A DNA stretch of 28,399 nt. It comes from Limnoraphis robusta CS-951 (GTDB lineage: Bacteria > Cyanobacteriota > Cyanobacteriia > Cyanobacteriales > Microcoleaceae). The stretch covers positions 1 to 28,399 of the forward strand of contig NZ_LATL02000167.1 in assembly GCF_000972705.2 (NCBI RefSeq). Reading direction: 5' to 3'. A program made the translations under genes and the position numbers. The notes beneath the pieces were generated by a model that saw only the letters and a program-made list of their open reading frames with translations, made no database searches and was not told the DNA's origin. Positions 1 through 8,700 of the stretch are shown here, piece by piece; within the stretch, counting starts at the first letter, position 1, and every line of letters begins with the position of its first letter.

Positions 1-5
1 GATTG

Positions 6-130
6 GAGAGGGGTTGGGGGAGAGGTCAAAATACAATTTGAGTTCGACTTTTAAACCCTCTCTCAGTAGTAGGGTACATCAGATACAACATCTAACACTT
101 CTACCTTGAACCTTTTTCTCTGATGCACCC
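6..130. repeat. Two consecutive imperfect inverted repeats downstream of the lytic transglycosylase gene
   Basis: GAGAGGGGTT at 6-15 can pair, with one mismatch, with AAACCCTCTC at 53-62. GGGTACATCAGA at 72-83 can pair with TCTGATGCACCC at 119-130, with one G-T type mismatch. Both lie just past the 3' end of the minus-strand gene that stops at 160, so they could fold in its transcript. Neither has a clean T-run, so a terminator role is only possible. The TAGGGTGCATCAGAT word recurs at 6250-6264, which suggests a dispersed intergenic repeat. Confidence 0.45.
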
Positions 131-159
131 GACAATTAAGATCAAACATCGATAAACCC

Positions 160-2340
160 TTAATTCGGCTTATAGTCAGCCGCGTGTTTTTCCATCATCG
201 CCGCAATATCAGGATTATAAATCCGCAAATAATTCCAATAATTGCCAAACACAGACTTCACATAACCATAGGTTTCAGGATAGGGAATTTTTTCAGCAAA
301 AGCATCCGCATCTTGAAAACCAAATCGCTCTAACCAACCCGAAACCGCATTCGGGCCAGCATTATAACTCGCCACCGCCAGTAACGAATTATTATTGTAT
401 TCTCGATGGGTAAAATCCAGATAATAAGTTCCCAAATTCACATTATCCTCGATATTTTCCAAGGAATAATTGGTGAGTTGAATCTGTTTTGCAACTTCTT
501 CGCCCGTTTCCGGCATCACTTGCATTAAACCCGTTGCCCCCACTACCGATTTAATCCCAGGCATAAACCGAGATTCTTGACGAATTAAAGCCGTTACCAA
601 AACCGTATTTAATTGACGTTCCTGTGACCAATTCACAATCGTTTCGAGATAAGGAAAAGGATACAACGCTTGCCAATATTCCGGCGTTTTCTTTAACTTC
701 AAATACTTCTGACGTTCTTCAGGTTCATCGCGCTGACTCAAACTCGACAACATCCAAAGCGCCTCTAAATTATCCCCCACACCCAAACGCACCAAACCAT
801 CCGTATACTGTTCTTCAATAGAAGGCTGCATTCGGTTGGCAAATTCAACCTGCCAAAGTTTCCAAGCCTCTTGATGTTTTCCGAGTTGATAAAGTTCTTT
901 CAACCCATCAGAACCCGCCATCAAAACCGGATGAGTTTCCGGATATTCAACATGAGGATTGAGCGGACGAACAGTGGTAAAATCTCCCACAGGCCAACCT
1001 AAATGTACAGCCGATCGCCAAGCATAATAAGAATCAGGATAACGCGCCAACAAATATTCAAACGCTTTTTTGGTGTCCTGAGAATTGCCAATTTGTTGCG
1101 CCCATTTCCCGATCCAAAATGTTGCTTCTGGGGCTAACTCACTATCCGGATTTTTCGTTGAAAGTTCCTTCGCCCATTTAGAAGCCTCTTTGATGTTTCC
1201 CGCTTTTGCATAGTCTTCCGCGAGTTTCCAGCGCAACTGCGCCGCAGGTTCCGACTCACTATGATCCTTTAACAACATTTGTCGAGCTTGAGACGCCGAC
1301 TGTTTTGATTCCAGTTGATCGAGCAATTCTGCCTTATCATAGAGCGCTTCGGCACGATGAGCCGGAAAACGAGCGATCGCTTGATCGAGATATTTCACCG
1401 CATCTAGGCGATCGCTCAACCGAGCCAAACGAATTAACCCAAAACCCGCATCTTCACCGCCTGGATCTTGTTGATCAGGAAACGCTTGGATCAGTTGTTC
1501 ATAGGCTTTGCGCGACTCGGGAATTTTATCATCCAGCCACAACCCCCGTGCATGACGGTAGAGGTTGCGAGGCGTGCGAGGAGCCTTTGCATAAGCTAAT
1601 GCGCCCTTTCCATAATCCTGTTTTTCCCAATAGCCAAACGCGATCTTTTCCCAGTCTTCCGGCTTCAGTTGGCCGGTGTAGTTCTGAGCCAGCTTTTCTA
1701 AATAAGTCCCATAGTCCTTTAAGTAAATGCCATGTTCAGCGATAATTAATAAAAGCGGCAGTTGATTGGGATTTTCTTTTAGACGAGTTTGAGCAATTTC
1801 GACACTACGAGGATGAGCCGGAAATTCTGCGATCGCCCGATCCCAATATTCGGGGTTTTCTTTCCCCAAAACATACAACGCCTCAGCCGCAGTCGGATCT
1901 TTAGGAAAACGTTGTAACAAATCTTCCCAGGTTTGCTTGGCGTTTGCAGTATCGCCCATCTGTTCATAAGCTTGCGCCCGCTTCATTACAATTTGAGCGC
2001 CCAAAAGGGGATAATCTTGTTCAAGTCCTGCTAAAAGGGGAATGGCTTCTTCGGCTTGTTTTTGTTGGATCAGATCACTCGCCAGCAAAAAACGCGCCCG
2101 ACTACGTTCAGTTGAGGGCTTAGAACTAGCAGCAATGTCTTTGAGTTCAACTTGGCGTTTTTCCGCAGATAAAGAGGCTAACATAATCACCCGCTCAGAG
2201 TCATTCGACTCTTGAACAGACACCTCACGAGACGGTAGAAATCGTTGTAACTGCGTGATCGGAAAAAAGATGCCAATCGCCAAAGCGACAGACGCAGCAC
2301 CGAGAAGTAGGGCGAATTGAGTGATCCGTTGCTTAACCAT
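160..2340 (-). CDS. TPR-containing lytic transglycosylase (SLT family)
   Basis: A predicted peptidoglycan lytic transglycosylase, cleaving the MurNAc-GlcNAc bond non-hydrolytically at the periplasmic face. The 726-residue product has an N-terminal hydrophobic segment at about residues 8-30 (signal anchor). A long helical TPR-like region follows at about 60-560. The C-terminal SLT domain spans about 570-705. The SLT motifs are visible: the catalytic glutamate E589 in RQESRF, GLMQVMP at 604-610, and ASYNAGP at 657-663. Length and layout fit the large Slt70-like proteins of cyanobacteria. It lies 138 bases downstream of the methyltransferase gene on the same strand, so co-transcription is possible. 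The family assignment is firm; the physiological role (turnover, septum or cell-cell junction) cannot be read from sequence. Confidence 0.93.
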   Translation of the reverse strand: MVKQRITQFALLLGAASVALAIGIFFPITQLQRFLPSREVSVQESNDSERVIMLASLSAEKRQVELKDIAASSKPSTERSRARFLLASDLIQQKQAEEAIPLLAGLEQDYPLLGAQIVMKRAQAYEQMGDTANAKQTWEDLLQRFPKDPTAAEALYVLGKENPEYWDRAIAEFPAHPRSVEIAQTRLKENPNQLPLLLIIAEHGIYLKDYGTYLEKLAQNYTGQLKPEDWEKIAFGYWEKQDYGKGALAYAKAPRTPRNLYRHARGLWLDDKIPESRKAYEQLIQAFPDQQDPGGEDAGFGLIRLARLSDRLDAVKYLDQAIARFPAHRAEALYDKAELLDQLESKQSASQARQMLLKDHSESEPAAQLRWKLAEDYAKAGNIKEASKWAKELSTKNPDSELAPEATFWIGKWAQQIGNSQDTKKAFEYLLARYPDSYYAWRSAVHLGWPVGDFTTVRPLNPHVEYPETHPVLMAGSDGLKELYQLGKHQEAWKLWQVEFANRMQPSIEEQYTDGLVRLGVGDNLEALWMLSSLSQRDEPEERQKYLKLKKTPEYWQALYPFPYLETIVNWSQERQLNTVLVTALIRQESRFMPGIKSVVGATGLMQVMPETGEEVAKQIQLTNYSLENIEDNVNLGTYYLDFTHREYNNNSLLAVASYNAGPNAVSGWLERFGFQDADAFAEKIPYPETYGYVKSVFGNYWNYLRIYNPDIAAMMEKHAADYKPN

Positions 2341-2478
2341 AATACAATTTGCTCTGGGGTCAATGTTCAGGAATAGGTGAGGATTTATTAAAGATTTGAG
2401 GTCAAAACGTTCCGGTCAGTTTTCTGTACAGCCATGCAAAATTTAATACTTTTACCGTCTAAAATAGCCTAAACGGGA

Positions 2479-3528
2479 TTAATTGACTCGACAGAGTATC
2501 CATCGTAAAGACATCGGCGGGTTAGGAATGGGAAAAACATCACGTCCCAACGCCCAATGTTCAAACCAGGGAGTCGGCGGCCATGCTTCGGCACTTAAAT
2601 GAGTTCGTTCATATTCATACACCGACTCATCCGACAAAACCTGTAGGGGCAAACCCTGCATTCCCCAATTCAACTCAGAGCGAGTCAGCAGATAAGACCA
2701 TTGCACTTGAGACATTTCTCGCACCTTTTCATCAGGTTCAAAGCCCTCAGCCGCGACAAACGTACTAAATAGTAGCAGCCCTCCAGGTTGAATAGCTTCG
2801 CACATCAATTTCAGTAGGGTTCGTACCTCTTCAAGTGCGCGGAAATGGGAAATGACTTCTGCTACAACTGCTAATTTATAATATTTTTGAGGTAATCTCA
2901 GAGCCGGATTGAGAATATTGCTTTGAACCACCCGCACAGGTAGATTTTCAGCTTTTACCCCATTGGCGATAATTTGAGCAAATTCGGGGGTGAGTTCCAC
3001 CGCATCAACGGGATGTCCCAGTCGAGCCAAGGGTAAAGTATTACGCCCTACTCCTGCTCCTACGTCTAAAATTGGAGCGGTCGCCGCAGATCCCAATTGA
3101 GAAGCGATCGCCATCAGTTTAGCATCGGGATGAGAACCAAACAACGGCCCCTCACGACTCGTTAACCAACGTTGATATTTGTTTTCAATCGTTAGAATTT
3201 CTGTTGTTACCGTTAATTTTAGCCCTTGGGTGAGTCCATGCGTTGGCTCTGGTGGCTCATATTTAAAGACTAGACGAGCATGAGGTGAAGCGTTGTATCC
3301 TTCTGTGAGTTTCTTCTGAACAAGCTGACGCAAAGCCTGTATTTCGCTGGGTGTGAAATTTTGCCCTAACGCCACCAGCAAGCGGTGAAACTGTTCTACA
3401 TACTCATCTAATAGTGCCGGTACACAGGGTAAAACGAGCTGTCCTTTGGCTGATGTGAGTCGCTTTACCTTCAGCAAAAGCGCGTTTTCTAATGGATCAC
3501 TAACCGTTGTCGGCTTGTTCGCTACCAC
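2479..3528 (-). CDS. Class I SAM-dependent methyltransferase
   Basis: The 349-residue product carries a Rossmann-type methyltransferase domain in its C-terminal half. Motif I is DVGAGVGR at 155-162, followed by the acidic residue after strand 2 (VDAVEL, E178) expected to hold the SAM ribose. AVVAEVISHF near 220-229 matches the motif II/III region, and QPGGLLLFSTF near 247-257 is the typical post-motif strand. The N-terminal 130 residues are helical and not assignable to a known substrate domain. The substrate is therefore unknown; a small molecule is most likely by analogy to UbiE/Tellurite-type relatives. It is divergent from the GTPase gene across a 380-base spacer and lies upstream of the lytic transglycosylase gene on the same strand. 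Confidence 0.85.
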   Translation of the reverse strand: MVANKPTTVSDPLENALLLKVKRLTSAKGQLVLPCVPALLDEYVEQFHRLLVALGQNFTPSEIQALRQLVQKKLTEGYNASPHARLVFKYEPPEPTHGLTQGLKLTVTTEILTIENKYQRWLTSREGPLFGSHPDAKLMAIASQLGSAATAPILDVGAGVGRNTLPLARLGHPVDAVELTPEFAQIIANGVKAENLPVRVVQSNILNPALRLPQKYYKLAVVAEVISHFRALEEVRTLLKLMCEAIQPGGLLLFSTFVAAEGFEPDEKVREMSQVQWSYLLTRSELNWGMQGLPLQVLSDESVYEYERTHLSAEAWPPTPWFEHWALGRDVFPIPNPPMSLRWILCRVN

Positions 3529-3654
3529 GAGTTCTATATCCTCAATCTCATCGGGGTTCCCATGATGCTAATGTACCTCATTGACCCGCCATTGGGTCAA
3601 CTCGTTTCACAACTGGGGACAAAATTGGCGATCGCAAAACTTACGATAACACTT

Positions 3655-3690
3655 AAAAACCCGGTAACTTTCTCGAAACCGGGTTTTTTT
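3655..3690. repeat. AAAACCCGGT palindromic dispersed repeat, copy 1
   Basis: AAAAACCCGGT on the left and AAACCGGGTTTTTTT on the right form a hairpin with a small asymmetric centre. It resembles a Rho-independent terminator but lies between two divergent genes, so neither neighbour is terminated by it. That argues it is a copy of the dispersed palindrome family also present at 6191, 6291 and 13961. Confidence 0.75.
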
Positions 3691-3708
3691 CAAAAACAGG
3701 TTTATTTT

Positions 3709-3728
3709 GGGCGCAAGCAAGAGCGCCC
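3709..3728. repeat. GGGCGC/GCGCCC hairpin
   Basis: GGGCGC at 3709-3714 pairs perfectly with GCGCCC at 3723-3728 across an 8-base loop. It continues into CCTAC, which resembles the end of the GGAACCCGCCCCTAC repeats elsewhere in this window. It is probably a short dispersed repeat and no regulatory role is evident. Confidence 0.5.
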
Positions 3729-3908
3729 CTACATTTTTTAACACCATGTACCGAGCAATATAAATATCAATATATGGTTCATTATATTAAACCATACTAA
3801 TCTTTTTTATCTAAAAAAAAATTCAATATTTTCCGAAATCATCCTGACGCATTCTGTAGCTTACTTATAGAAAAATTCAAACAAAACTCTACCCCAACAG
3901 GTTACACA

Positions 3909-6176
3909 ATGACTGCCTTAGAAAATCAGGTTAATGCTCTGCTAAATCTCATCTCTCAAGCAAATATCGTTGTAGATACAGCAGCAGTTCAACGTTCTCT
4001 ACACAAAGCCACTTCTCCCCGATTTGAAATCGTTTTTGCAGGAACCTTTAGTGCGGGTAAATCTACCTTAATTAATACGTTGTTAGAGCGGAAATTGCTC
4101 TACAGTTCTCCAGGAGTTGCTACCGGAACTGTATGTTACGTTGAATATGCTAAAAAGCAAGATGACGAAAAAGCAGTTCTTCACTTCTTTAGCAAAACCG
4201 AAATTCGACAACAAATTTCCGAACTTTGCAAGATTTTAGGATTAGCAGACGGTGTAGACTTGGATGAACCCGCTAGCATTCAAAACCTACGAGACAAAGC
4301 CGAAAAAAAACTGAAAGAAGCAAAGGACAATAAAGATTTAAAACAAGAACAACAAGCAAAATTACTTCTACAGTTGCTTGATGGCTTTGTAGCGAACAAA
4401 GATAAAATTCAAAGTAATCCTCCTATCGAGCATATAACTTTAGAAGAAGCAAAGCATCATGTAAAATTTGAAAATGCAGCCGTTTTCAAGCAAATCAAAT
4501 ATTACTGTCACAATTCCTTACTAGAAAATGGAATTGTTATCGTAGACACTCCGGGGATAGATTCGCCTCTATTAATTCATGCTGAAATTGCCAAGAAGAA
4601 AATCACTCATCCCGATACTTCCGCAGTGGTTTGTGTATTGAAAGCCGCTATCAATGGAACGCTAACAGGAGAGGAAATTAAACTGATTGAACACATTCGC
4701 AATAGTCCCGGAGTACGCGATCGCATTTTCTATGTATTCAATCATATTGATGCGACATGGTACAACCCAGAACTTCATCGACTACTAGAAAGTGTAATTC
4801 ATTCCGAGTTTCACAAAGAACGAGTTTATAAAACCAGTGCAATGTTAGGGTTTTATGGTTCTTTGCGTCTAAAAAAATCTGAATTTCAAGTACCAGATGA
4901 ATTTAAGAGCGAGTTTAATCGATACTTTTTTCTAAAGGTTTCTCGCGTTGATTTTCCCATAACTCCAGCTATTGCTGCTGCTGACACTGACGACGAAAAG
5001 TTTAAAGCAATTATCGATGATCATGGTGATAATTTGCTGAATAAGTTAATTCAAGAAAGTGGAGTTGAAGAGTTTAAAAAGCAACTCAAGGATTATTTGA
5101 TTAACAAACGTAAACCCGAACTCTTTCAAGCATTAGCAGAGGATCTTAAACCCATCTGTGATGAATTGATAAAACATTACTTTAACTCGAAGAATGCGTT
5201 AGCAGGTAAACCCGTTGATGTTGATACAATTAAAAAGGAAGCTTTAGAACAACTCAGCCAAGACTTATATCGAATTAGTCTAGATTTTTCTGAACATATT
5301 CGGGAACAACTCAATGAAGCTTTTGCGACGAACAATAACAATCGTTTAGAACGAGATTATCGTCAAATTCAGAGAAATATGCTGGATGAGCTTGACCGTT
5401 TGATCGCTAACTTTTCTGTTGAAGAAACGCATCAATTGGCGAGGAGAAGCCACGAAGAAAATGTCGTTGTTCCGGTGATGGCGATTTTGTCAGAAGCGTT
5501 TTACTATGTCACCAATGGACTGAAGAAAGTGTTAACTGAATCTTCTCAACAATTGGTGAATAATTTCTTCAATCAATTAACTCACAATGTCTCCAGTGCT
5601 GAATATTACAAACAGCTAGAAAAATTGTTGGGGAATGATGCGGGAATTCGTCAAAATCTCGATAAAGATTTGCGTGAAAAAGTCATTCATGCAATTACAA
5701 ACGAAGCTCGAACCGAATGCGAACCCTATATCCGAGAAACTGCTTTATTTTACGCAGAAGGAACCGTTCCAGCTTTTCAACTCCGACAAACGCTATATGA
5801 AGCTTGTCAAAGCACAGATTTTCAAGGAATGTTAACTGCTGAACCTGCTGTTCGACAACTTTTGGAGATTGATTTTCGCAAAAAAGTTCATCACACCATT
5901 ATGCACCGATTTCGGACTACTATCAATGACACCATTAACTCTCATCTTTTACCCGGTGCAGATCAACAAGTTGGAGTCATTATTGCTCAATTTCACCATG
6001 CTCATGCTTTGCTAGAACATAACATAGAAAAGGATGCTCACGCTAAACTGATAAAAATTAAAAAGGAGAAAGACGCAGTAGAAGCCAATATTGGCACTTA
6101 TAATCAAGCTGTTGATAGCATTAATCAAGATTTACAGGTTAACGGTTGTACAGGGTTTCAACTCCCTAAAATTTAA
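3909..6176 (+). CDS. Dynamin-like GTPase
   Basis: The 755-residue product is a large dynamin-superfamily GTPase. G1 is GTFSAGKST at 45-53. The G2 threonine lies in GVATGTV near 69-75, G3 is DTPG at 213-216, and the G4 position reads NHID at 278-281, where the usual lysine of N/TKxD is replaced by histidine. A charged helical insert sits at about 90-190 between G2 and G3. The C-terminal 350 residues are predicted to be helical (stalk-like), with a hydrophobic helical stretch near 525-545. Relatives remodel or fuse membranes, and some bacterial dynamin-like proteins act in stress or phage tolerance; which applies here is unknown. The gene appears monocistronic. Its stop codon lies inside a 24-bp sequence repeated 67 bases downstream. 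Confidence 0.88.
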   Translation: MTALENQVNALLNLISQANIVVDTAAVQRSLHKATSPRFEIVFAGTFSAGKSTLINTLLERKLLYSSPGVATGTVCYVEYAKKQDDEKAVLHFFSKTEIRQQISELCKILGLADGVDLDEPASIQNLRDKAEKKLKEAKDNKDLKQEQQAKLLLQLLDGFVANKDKIQSNPPIEHITLEEAKHHVKFENAAVFKQIKYYCHNSLLENGIVIVDTPGIDSPLLIHAEIAKKKITHPDTSAVVCVLKAAINGTLTGEEIKLIEHIRNSPGVRDRIFYVFNHIDATWYNPELHRLLESVIHSEFHKERVYKTSAMLGFYGSLRLKKSEFQVPDEFKSEFNRYFFLKVSRVDFPITPAIAAADTDDEKFKAIIDDHGDNLLNKLIQESGVEEFKKQLKDYLINKRKPELFQALAEDLKPICDELIKHYFNSKNALAGKPVDVDTIKKEALEQLSQDLYRISLDFSEHIREQLNEAFATNNNNRLERDYRQIQRNMLDELDRLIANFSVEETHQLARRSHEENVVVPVMAILSEAFYYVTNGLKKVLTESSQQLVNNFFNQLTHNVSSAEYYKQLEKLLGNDAGIRQNLDKDLREKVIHAITNEARTECEPYIRETALFYAEGTVPAFQLRQTLYEACQSTDFQGMLTAEPAVRQLLEIDFRKKVHHTIMHRFRTTINDTINSHLLPGADQQVGVIIAQFHHAHALLEHNIEKDAHAKLIKIKKEKDAVEANIGTYNQAVDSINQDLQVNGCTGFQLPKI

Positions 6177-6246
6177 CCCGAATTAGACTCAAAAACCCGG
6201 TTTCTCTGAGAAACCGGGTTTTTTTCAACTCCCTAAAATTTAACCC
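6156..6246. repeat. 24-bp direct repeat flanking a palindromic element
   Basis: The 24 bases at 6156-6179 (starting TTTCAACTCCCTAAAA, covering the GTPase stop codon) are repeated exactly at 6223-6246. The 43 bases between them contain most of the AAAAACCCGGTTTCT / AGAAACCGGGTTTTT palindrome. The arrangement looks like a small element inserted with a target duplication, or like a 67-bp tandem duplication with divergence. The repeat itself is read directly from the sequence. Confidence 0.9.
6191..6225. repeat. AAAAACCCGGTTTCT palindrome, copy 2 (perfect 15-bp arms)
   Basis: AAAAACCCGGTTTCT at 6191-6205 is the exact reverse complement of AGAAACCGGGTTTTT at 6209-6223, with a 3-base loop and a T-run. 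Its position just after the GTPase stop codon means it can also act as an intrinsic terminator for that gene. Confidence 0.85.
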
Positions 6247-6290
6247 ATAGTAGGGTGCATCAGATAATTAATCTCTCGGTTTTACCACCC

Positions 6291-6325
6291 AAAAACCCGG
6301 TAACTTTCAAGAAACCGGGTTTTTA
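6291..6325. repeat. AAAACCCGGT palindromic repeat, copy 3
   Basis: AAAAACCCGGT and AAACCGGGTTTTT form a hairpin with the same variant centre (TAACTTTC) as copy 1. It lies between the convergent ends of the GTPase gene and the minus-strand oxidoreductase gene. It is A-rich on the left and T-rich on the right, so it could end transcription in both directions. Confidence 0.75.
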
Positions 6326-6328
6326 TTT

Positions 6329-7282
6329 TTAATCGCTTTCAACCACACAAACAATCTTACCAACGGCTCGTCCGGTTTCGCTGTAATTGTGCGCTTCAAT
6401 AATATCAGACAGCGCATAAACCCGATCAATCACTGACCGAATTTTACCCGCTTCTATCCAATCTCGCAACGCATCTAAATCTCTACGACTGGGTTGTGCT
6501 AATACTAATTTAGCGGATTTTTTACCCGAAAATAACCAAGTTTGAACGGAGGCGAGAATATTTTCAGGCGTGGGAAGCGTAGAAATATAAATTCCATCAG
6601 GTTGTAAAACGTTTTCACAGTTAGAAAAAATTTGTTTTCCAACAGCATCTAAAATAATGTCGTATTTTGTACTTTGTTGGGTAAAATCAACTTGAGTGTA
6701 GTCAATGACAATATCCGCCCCTAACTCTTTAACTCGTTCTAAATTGGCGGTGCTACACACTCCAGTCACTTCAGTTTCCATTACCTTTGCAATTTGTACG
6801 GCGTAGGTTCCCACACCACCTGAAGCACCGTTTATTAATACTTTTTGTCCGGGTCTAATTTGACCTAAATCAAATAAAGATTGTAGCGCTGTTAACCCCG
6901 CAATGGGAACGGCTGCTGCTTCTTCGTGAGTCATCGTTGAAGGTTTGAGGGCGGCGGAAGAAGCGGGAACGGCTGCATATTGGGCGCAAGCACCGCCAGA
7001 AACCGGGTTAAGAAAAGTGTAGACTTCATCTCCGGGCTGAAAGCGGGTGACTCCTTCTCCGACTTCTACCACAACGCCTGACAAGTCAGCACCAATTTTT
7101 TTAGGGAAGTTATAACCGGAAATGAGTTGTACGCTTCCCTGTCGTATTTTCCAGTCAACGGGGTTAATACTGGTGGCGGAGATTTTTACTAATAATTCAT
7201 CCGATTTAATTTTGGGTGTGTCGATCTCTCGATATTCCAAAACATTCGCCGAACCATATTGATTGAAAATAACAGCTTTCAT
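6329..7282 (-). CDS. Zinc-independent NAD(P)H:quinone oxidoreductase-like MDR protein
   Basis: A 317-residue medium-chain dehydrogenase/reductase of the quinone oxidoreductase type. The N-terminal GroES-like fold contains SINPVDWKIRQG at about 38-49 and GADLSGVVVEVG at 64-75. The Rossmann fold has the nucleotide motif GASGGVGTYAVQIAK at 152-166. The zinc-binding cysteine and histidine residues of true alcohol dehydrogenases are absent, as expected for this subgroup. It probably reduces quinones or reactive enones with NADPH; the substrate is not readable. The gene stands alone, convergent with the GTPase gene, with hairpin repeats just beyond its 3' end. Confidence 0.88.
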   Translation of the reverse strand: MKAVIFNQYGSANVLEYREIDTPKIKSDELLVKISATSINPVDWKIRQGSVQLISGYNFPKKIGADLSGVVVEVGEGVTRFQPGDEVYTFLNPVSGGACAQYAAVPASSAALKPSTMTHEEAAAVPIAGLTALQSLFDLGQIRPGQKVLINGASGGVGTYAVQIAKVMETEVTGVCSTANLERVKELGADIVIDYTQVDFTQQSTKYDIILDAVGKQIFSNCENVLQPDGIYISTLPTPENILASVQTWLFSGKKSAKLVLAQPSRRDLDALRDWIEAGKIRSVIDRVYALSDIIEAHNYSETGRAVGKIVCVVESD

Positions 7283-7429
7283 GTTAAGTCCTCAACTCTT
7301 GATAATCGGGAATAGGGAACAGTCTTGTCGGGGTGGGTTTTTACAGTTTAGCGTGAGCAGTTGACCGTGACAACTCACCCGTTTTTTTCAGTTATAGCAA
7401 TCAGCAGGGAGCGTGTTTACAACTTCTTT

Positions 7430-7456
7430 TTCTTGGTGTTCTTGGTGTTCTTTGTG
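7430..7456. repeat. Short tandem CTTGGTGTT repeat
   Basis: CTTGGTGTT occurs twice in tandem at 7432-7440 and 7441-7449, followed by a degenerate third unit (CTTTGTGG). Repeats of this kind are scattered in cyanobacterial intergenic DNA. It lies in a 293-base spacer with no convincing gene. Confidence 0.55.
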
Positions 7457-7575
7457 GTTAAATTAGGCTTGCTCCTGCTCAAGATACCAGCGATCACTGC
7501 TCTATCAGTTATCAAACAAACAGGTAGACAAACTGCCTACCTGAACCTAACCGTATCCAATTGTGTTTTTAAGCG

Positions 7576-8577
7576 TTACCCATTATAGATGGATGATACA
7601 ATCACAACGGCATTATTCATCAAACTGTGTAGATTATCACCCAAAGCTGTAACAACCTGATGGGTAACAGGTAAGCTATCAATTACCATTCCTGTACAGA
7701 GCATCATCATGTACAGAATGGAATATTTAAACAGGGAACGAGCCACTTTTTGATCTTCGGGTGACTGCAACAACTGCCAAGCTTTTTTAATGAAAATTGC
7801 TCCTAAACCGACTGCGATCGCCGCGTAAACGATGCCACTGGTGTGTAAGGGATAAACGAGCATTAAGGTAAAGGGAACCATGATTAAACTGTAAACCCAG
7901 ATTTGTTTGGCAGTGGGTTCATCTCCTGCAATAACGGGTAACATGGGAACGCCGACTTCTTTGTATTCATCTCGGATCATAATTGCCAACGCCCAGAAGT
8001 GAGGGGGTGTCCACAAAAAGATGATCAGAAATAGTAACCAAGCCGCCCAACTCAGATCGCCTGTGACAGCCGCCCAACCGACTAAAGGAGGAATAGCACC
8101 CGCAGCACCGCCAATGACGATATTTTGAACACTATTGCGCTTTAACCAATGGGTGTAGATGACGACATAGAAAGCAATACCCAACATTGCTAATACGGCT
8201 GCCAATAGGTTGGCAAATACAGTCAGTAAGGAGAAAGAGATAACCGCTAGAGCGATCGCAAAGAATAAAGCATGACGGGGTTTGACTCGTCCAGAGGGAA
8301 TAGGCCGCCAGCGCGTCCGTTCCATGATATAGTCGATGTCGCTGTCATAGATACAGTTAATCGTGTTTGCTGAACCTGAAGCCAAGGCGCCGCTTACGAG
8401 GGTAATGACGAGTAAGAGGGGATCAACTTCTCCTTTAGCGGCTAACCACATTCCGGCGGATGTTGTAATCAGAAGTAAGAGAATGATTCTGGGCTTTGTG
8501 AGTTGATAGTAACTCTGAACAACCTGTATGAAATTTTCATGGCGTCGAGTTGCACTGTTACTGATAATTTCTTGCAT
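7576..8577 (-). CDS. ctaB: Protoheme IX farnesyltransferase (heme O synthase)
   Basis: CtaB attaches a farnesyl group to heme B to make heme O, the first step to heme A, in the cytoplasmic membrane. The product is a multi-helix UbiA-superfamily protein. The aspartate-rich prenyl diphosphate motif NxxxDxxxD is seen as N74, D78 and D82, followed by RTRWRP. The conserved [11 protein letters not shown] lies in the second loop. The frame stays open 13 codons upstream to an ATG at 8616. The start at 8577 ([16 protein letters not shown]) is preferred because the conserved family sequence begins there; it gives 333 residues. It follows ctaA by 123 bases on the same strand and probably shares its transcript. 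Confidence 0.95.
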   Translation of the reverse strand: MQEIISNSATRRHENFIQVVQSYYQLTKPRIILLLLITTSAGMWLAAKGEVDPLLLVITLVSGALASGSANTINCIYDSDIDYIMERTRWRPIPSGRVKPRHALFFAIALAVISFSLLTVFANLLAAVLAMLGIAFYVVIYTHWLKRNSVQNIVIGGAAGAIPPLVGWAAVTGDLSWAAWLLFLIIFLWTPPHFWALAIMIRDEYKEVGVPMLPVIAGDEPTAKQIWVYSLIMVPFTLMLVYPLHTSGIVYAAIAVGLGAIFIKKAWQLLQSPEDQKVARSLFKYSILYMMMLCTGMVIDSLPVTHQVVTALGDNLHSLMNNAVVIVSSIYNG

Positions 8578-8700
8578 TGATTTTCTCGGGTGAAATGTTT
8601 TTCGATGGGGAGTCACTCAATCATTTGTAGAGAGGTTGCCAACAACATCTGTACATCAGAATTGAGAAATGAGGTCTGAGTAACAATTAGGAATTTAGAT

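Larger units (their letters stand above)
3529..3908. other. 380-base divergent intergenic region with two hairpin repeats
   Basis: This spacer separates the minus-strand methyltransferase from the plus-strand GTPase gene and should hold both promoters. No confident -35/-10 pair was identified. It contains one copy of the CCGGTTT palindrome family (3655-3690) and a separate hairpin, GGGCGC paired with GCGCCC (3709-3728). The last 170 bases are strongly AT-rich. No coding signal is seen. Confidence 0.6.

Noticed and set aside
1206..1745. 179-codon plus-strand frame antisense to the lytic transglycosylase
   Set aside because: It is wholly inside a well-supported gene on the other strand, and its composition is not protein-like.
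7008..7019. AGAAACCGGGTT inside the oxidoreductase gene as another palindrome copy
   Set aside because: Only one arm is present, and it encodes conserved residues of the enzyme, so it is probably coincidence.
7432..7449. Possible CRISPR-like or phase-variable tandem repeat
   Set aside because: Only two exact 9-base units, no spacers, no cas genes, and not within a coding frame.
7361..7588. 75-codon plus-strand open frame between the oxidoreductase and ctaB
   Set aside because: Low-complexity translation through a tandem CTTGGTGTT repeat, no ribosome binding site, and it overlaps the end of ctaB.
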